Source: Neospora caninum Liverpool
Taxonomy: Eukaryota; Apicomplexa; Conoidasida; Eucoccidiorida; Sarcocystidae
Assembly: GCF_000208865.1 (NCBI RefSeq)
Contig: NC_018393.1
Location: forward strand, 3,366,714-3,430,713
Reading direction: 5' to 3'
DNA length: 64,000 nt
Of the stretch, positions 61,845 through 64,000 are shown piece after piece. Both the position numbers and the translations under genes were made by a program. Numbering within the stretch: the stretch's first letter is position 1; each line of letters begins with the position of its first letter. Under the pieces are notes generated by a model. That model was not told where the DNA came from, ran no database searches, and saw only the letters and a list, made by a program, of their open reading frames with translations.

Positions 61845-64000
61845 TCAAAATGCATCACAGCACCAGTTCGTTCTCGTCCTTCTTCGGCCTGTCCTTGCCG
61901 AGCCGCCGTCCCCCTGCATCCTGCCTTCATGCGTTGTGGTTCCGTTGCCACGACTTTCGTCCCCAGAGAGTGGCGTCGGGACAGTCTCGCCGGCATAGTA
62001 GAACGAGGCCACGGAAGGCACAAGTTGTTGAACAGAGCACTGCTGAGGCTGCGGCGATCCTTGCTCGGCACGCACAGGATAGCCGACTGGAGATGCTGCG
62101 TACCCTTTCGGCATTGCGGTGGACGCTCGTCTTTGGTCCCCACCTCGACCCACGCTCGGGGCGGCAGCATGGGAAGCACGTACCTCGCTTAAGGCGTCCG
62201 CTGAGTTGTCGACCGACTCAGGAACCTGCATGCACATCTGGGCGCTACACACCGGCGCAGCGGCTGACCAGTGGGTGTTGCCGCCTGCATCCATAAAATA
62301 GGTTCCGCTGAACCGCGGAGGCGCGTAGTAGGGTTCGGCACCGTAGCTCGTCGCATACGCAGCGGACGGAAAGGATTCGCCTAGCATCGGTGAGTGTTGC
62401 AGATACGCGACTCCGCCGTCGTAGCTCACGTAGGTCCCCGGCACCGGGCCGGGGGCATACACGGTTGACGGATAGTCGATGCCGGGGCCAAAGTATCCAG
62501 GAAGGTGCTGCACAGCTTGCATATGGGGCGTCTGGGGAGAAGTGACGGAGTAGTAGCCGTAGGACGGCTCTTGAGAAGACCCGTTGACAGAGGAGATCTT
62601 GGTAGTGTCGCCTGCAAAGACAGCACGCGGCTCTTCCGTCTCTCCAGACGTGTAAGTGTATGTGTGGCCCACGGGCGCTCCGCCATCCGCCGCACCATAG
62701 GCCTTGTCTTGATCCACTGGGAGTCTTTGCGCCGACAGAGAGGCTTGCCAAGGGCCGTGTGAAGCGCGCATCGAGTCAGCCCGGACCGGCTGGGGCCCAG
62801 TCAGCGGCCCCCCCACAACAGCTGGAGTTGCGGTCGTGGACGCCAGTCTGCTGGGCCCGGCCACGTCTTCAGCTTTCTCCTTTTTGGTGTGGAAAAGATG
62901 CTGGTGTGGCGACGCACAATCCGGGATGACCTGACGCACAGCTTGTCCATCGCAAACGTCATCAGGCAAGGATTCTTTGGAGGACGAGGTCCGATCCTTC
63001 GTGCTTGCCTGCGGCGTCGCCTCCGAGTTTGTTCCGTGCACACTCGTATGGGAGCCCGACTGAAACATCAACACTCCCTGAGAGAGGATCGGCGGGCTCG
63101 TCTCGCTACTCGGCAGGCCATAATAGCTGCGGCTCGCCACATACTGCTCTTTATGTGAGGCAGTGTTGCCTGTACCCAGTGCGGGGGCGGCAGTCAGGGA
63201 AGAGGAAGTCACTGCTTGCCGGAGTTGCGGTCCTCTCTGAGCGTAGCTGACCGACGCGGTCGCCAGCTCGGGAAGTGGAATCCCCGACCCAGATGGCGCT
63301 CTCGATCGACAGACAGTCGAGACGCCGGAGGCAGCCCCTGTTCCCGCTAGACTGTACAGACGAGCTCCAGGGATTCCTTCCTCAGGCATCGGCGTCGACG
63401 ACTGTGAACTAGTCAGCGCCGAATGCTTCGTCGAGTGCTCAGCTTGGTACATGTGCACAGTCTTGAGAATCCCTGGCCACGCAACACACAGTCCAACACA
63501 GACGGGTCAGAACCACTCGCGGATCAAGTGACCACGGATGCAGCTTCACCATTCTCGGAGCGGCGGCCAGGCGCAGATGCGTCCCTTGCGCAAGGCTTTC
63601 TTTTCTGCTTACCCGTGCTGGAAGACGACAGTCCCGCATCCTTGCTCTCGGGCCCCGTCGTCACGTACCCGTACTCGCCATGGAGACTCACGCCCGAGAA
63701 AAACGAGTCTTGACCACTGGGATCCGCAGCTGTGCTTGACGAAGTTGTCGGTGCGTTGTGGCAGTACAGGTGCTGGGATGACCCTGAGGGAACTCCGTGT
63801 TTGTTCGGAGCTACCTCGTAGGCTAAAGACACCATTTCACTGTGCGGGCTCCTCATGCTGTTGGAAACTCGCGCAGGCACGCCCAACTGATCAGCAAACA
63901 AGACGCCTGAGCCGGAGGAGGCAGAAAAAAACTCCTGGACGAGATACTGAAGCGCCTGACACACGCCGGTTAGACCTCCGCCAACGAGACATGCAGAGAC
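61845..64000 (-). CDS. Tyr/Ser/Pro-rich protein, 5' end beyond window
   Basis: Two exons are visible: 64000-63613, open at the right edge, and 63472-61845, ending at a stop at 61845-61847. A GTAAGC donor follows 63613 and a GCCAG acceptor precedes 63472, and phases agree (phase 1). About 670 residues are visible. The first exon begins hydrophobic and orderly (CLVGGGLTGVCQALQYLVQEFF), then turns Ser-rich. The second is largely disordered with a striking Tyr/Pro/Gly/Ala-rich centre (GYFGPGIDYPSTVYAPG, GTYVSYDGG, EPYYAPPRFSGTYF) and a basic end (RTGRRRTRTNWCC, then DAF). No domain is recognised. Tyr-rich low-complexity tracts of this sort occur in coat, cytoskeletal and RNA-granule proteins, so I assign no function. 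Confidence 0.75.

Overview
This is nuclear DNA from a coccidian apicomplexan of the Toxoplasma/Neospora/Hammondia group. The evidence is intron-rich genes on both strands with ordinary GT-AG introns, roughly half GC, long Ser/Glu/Arg-rich low-complexity stretches in coding exons, several kilobases of gene-free DNA between genes, and a chorismate synthase of the apicomplexan type. That enzyme looks close to, but not identical with, my memory of the Toxoplasma gondii protein, so a sister genus such as Neospora is possible. This is recollection, not a search.

Layout, left to right. (1) 1-4095, minus: 5' part of an intronless, hydrophilic secreted protein, open at the left edge. (2) 6596-11404, plus: nine-exon PP2C phosphatase whose first exon is a signal peptide; a 25-bp tandem repeat lies in intron 1. 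(3) 14245-19988, minus: six-exon SAP18 protein with a very long Arg/Ser-rich N-terminus. (4) 23161-23520, minus: short protein with signal peptide and C-terminal membrane segment. (5) 24548-29663, plus: nine-exon chorismate synthase. (6) 31158-36853, minus: seven-exon protein with an internal hydrophobic segment followed by a transit-peptide-like stretch. (7) 36944 to about 37600, minus: 3' end of a small basic protein. (8) 40781-46681, minus: eleven-exon sugar-porter-type MFS transporter. (9) 51937-58805, plus: seven-exon SET-domain protein with a PHD finger interrupted by about 200 residues and a Tudor-like C-terminal module. (10) 61845-64000, minus: 3' part of a Tyr/Ser/Pro-rich protein, open at the right edge.

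Exon models were built by hand from consensus splice sites. In the six complete multi-exon models (PP2C, SAP18, chorismate synthase, the 990-residue protein, the transporter and the SET protein) reading phases match at every junction and total coding length is a multiple of three, which is strong internal support, although single exon boundaries could still be wrong.

The genes do not form a pathway. They span metabolism (shikimate pathway, sugar transport), gene expression (SAP18, SET/PHD) and probable secretory-pathway products (the left-edge protein, the PP2C, the small membrane protein). The intergenic stretches of 1-5 kb hold simple repeats but no recognisable gene.
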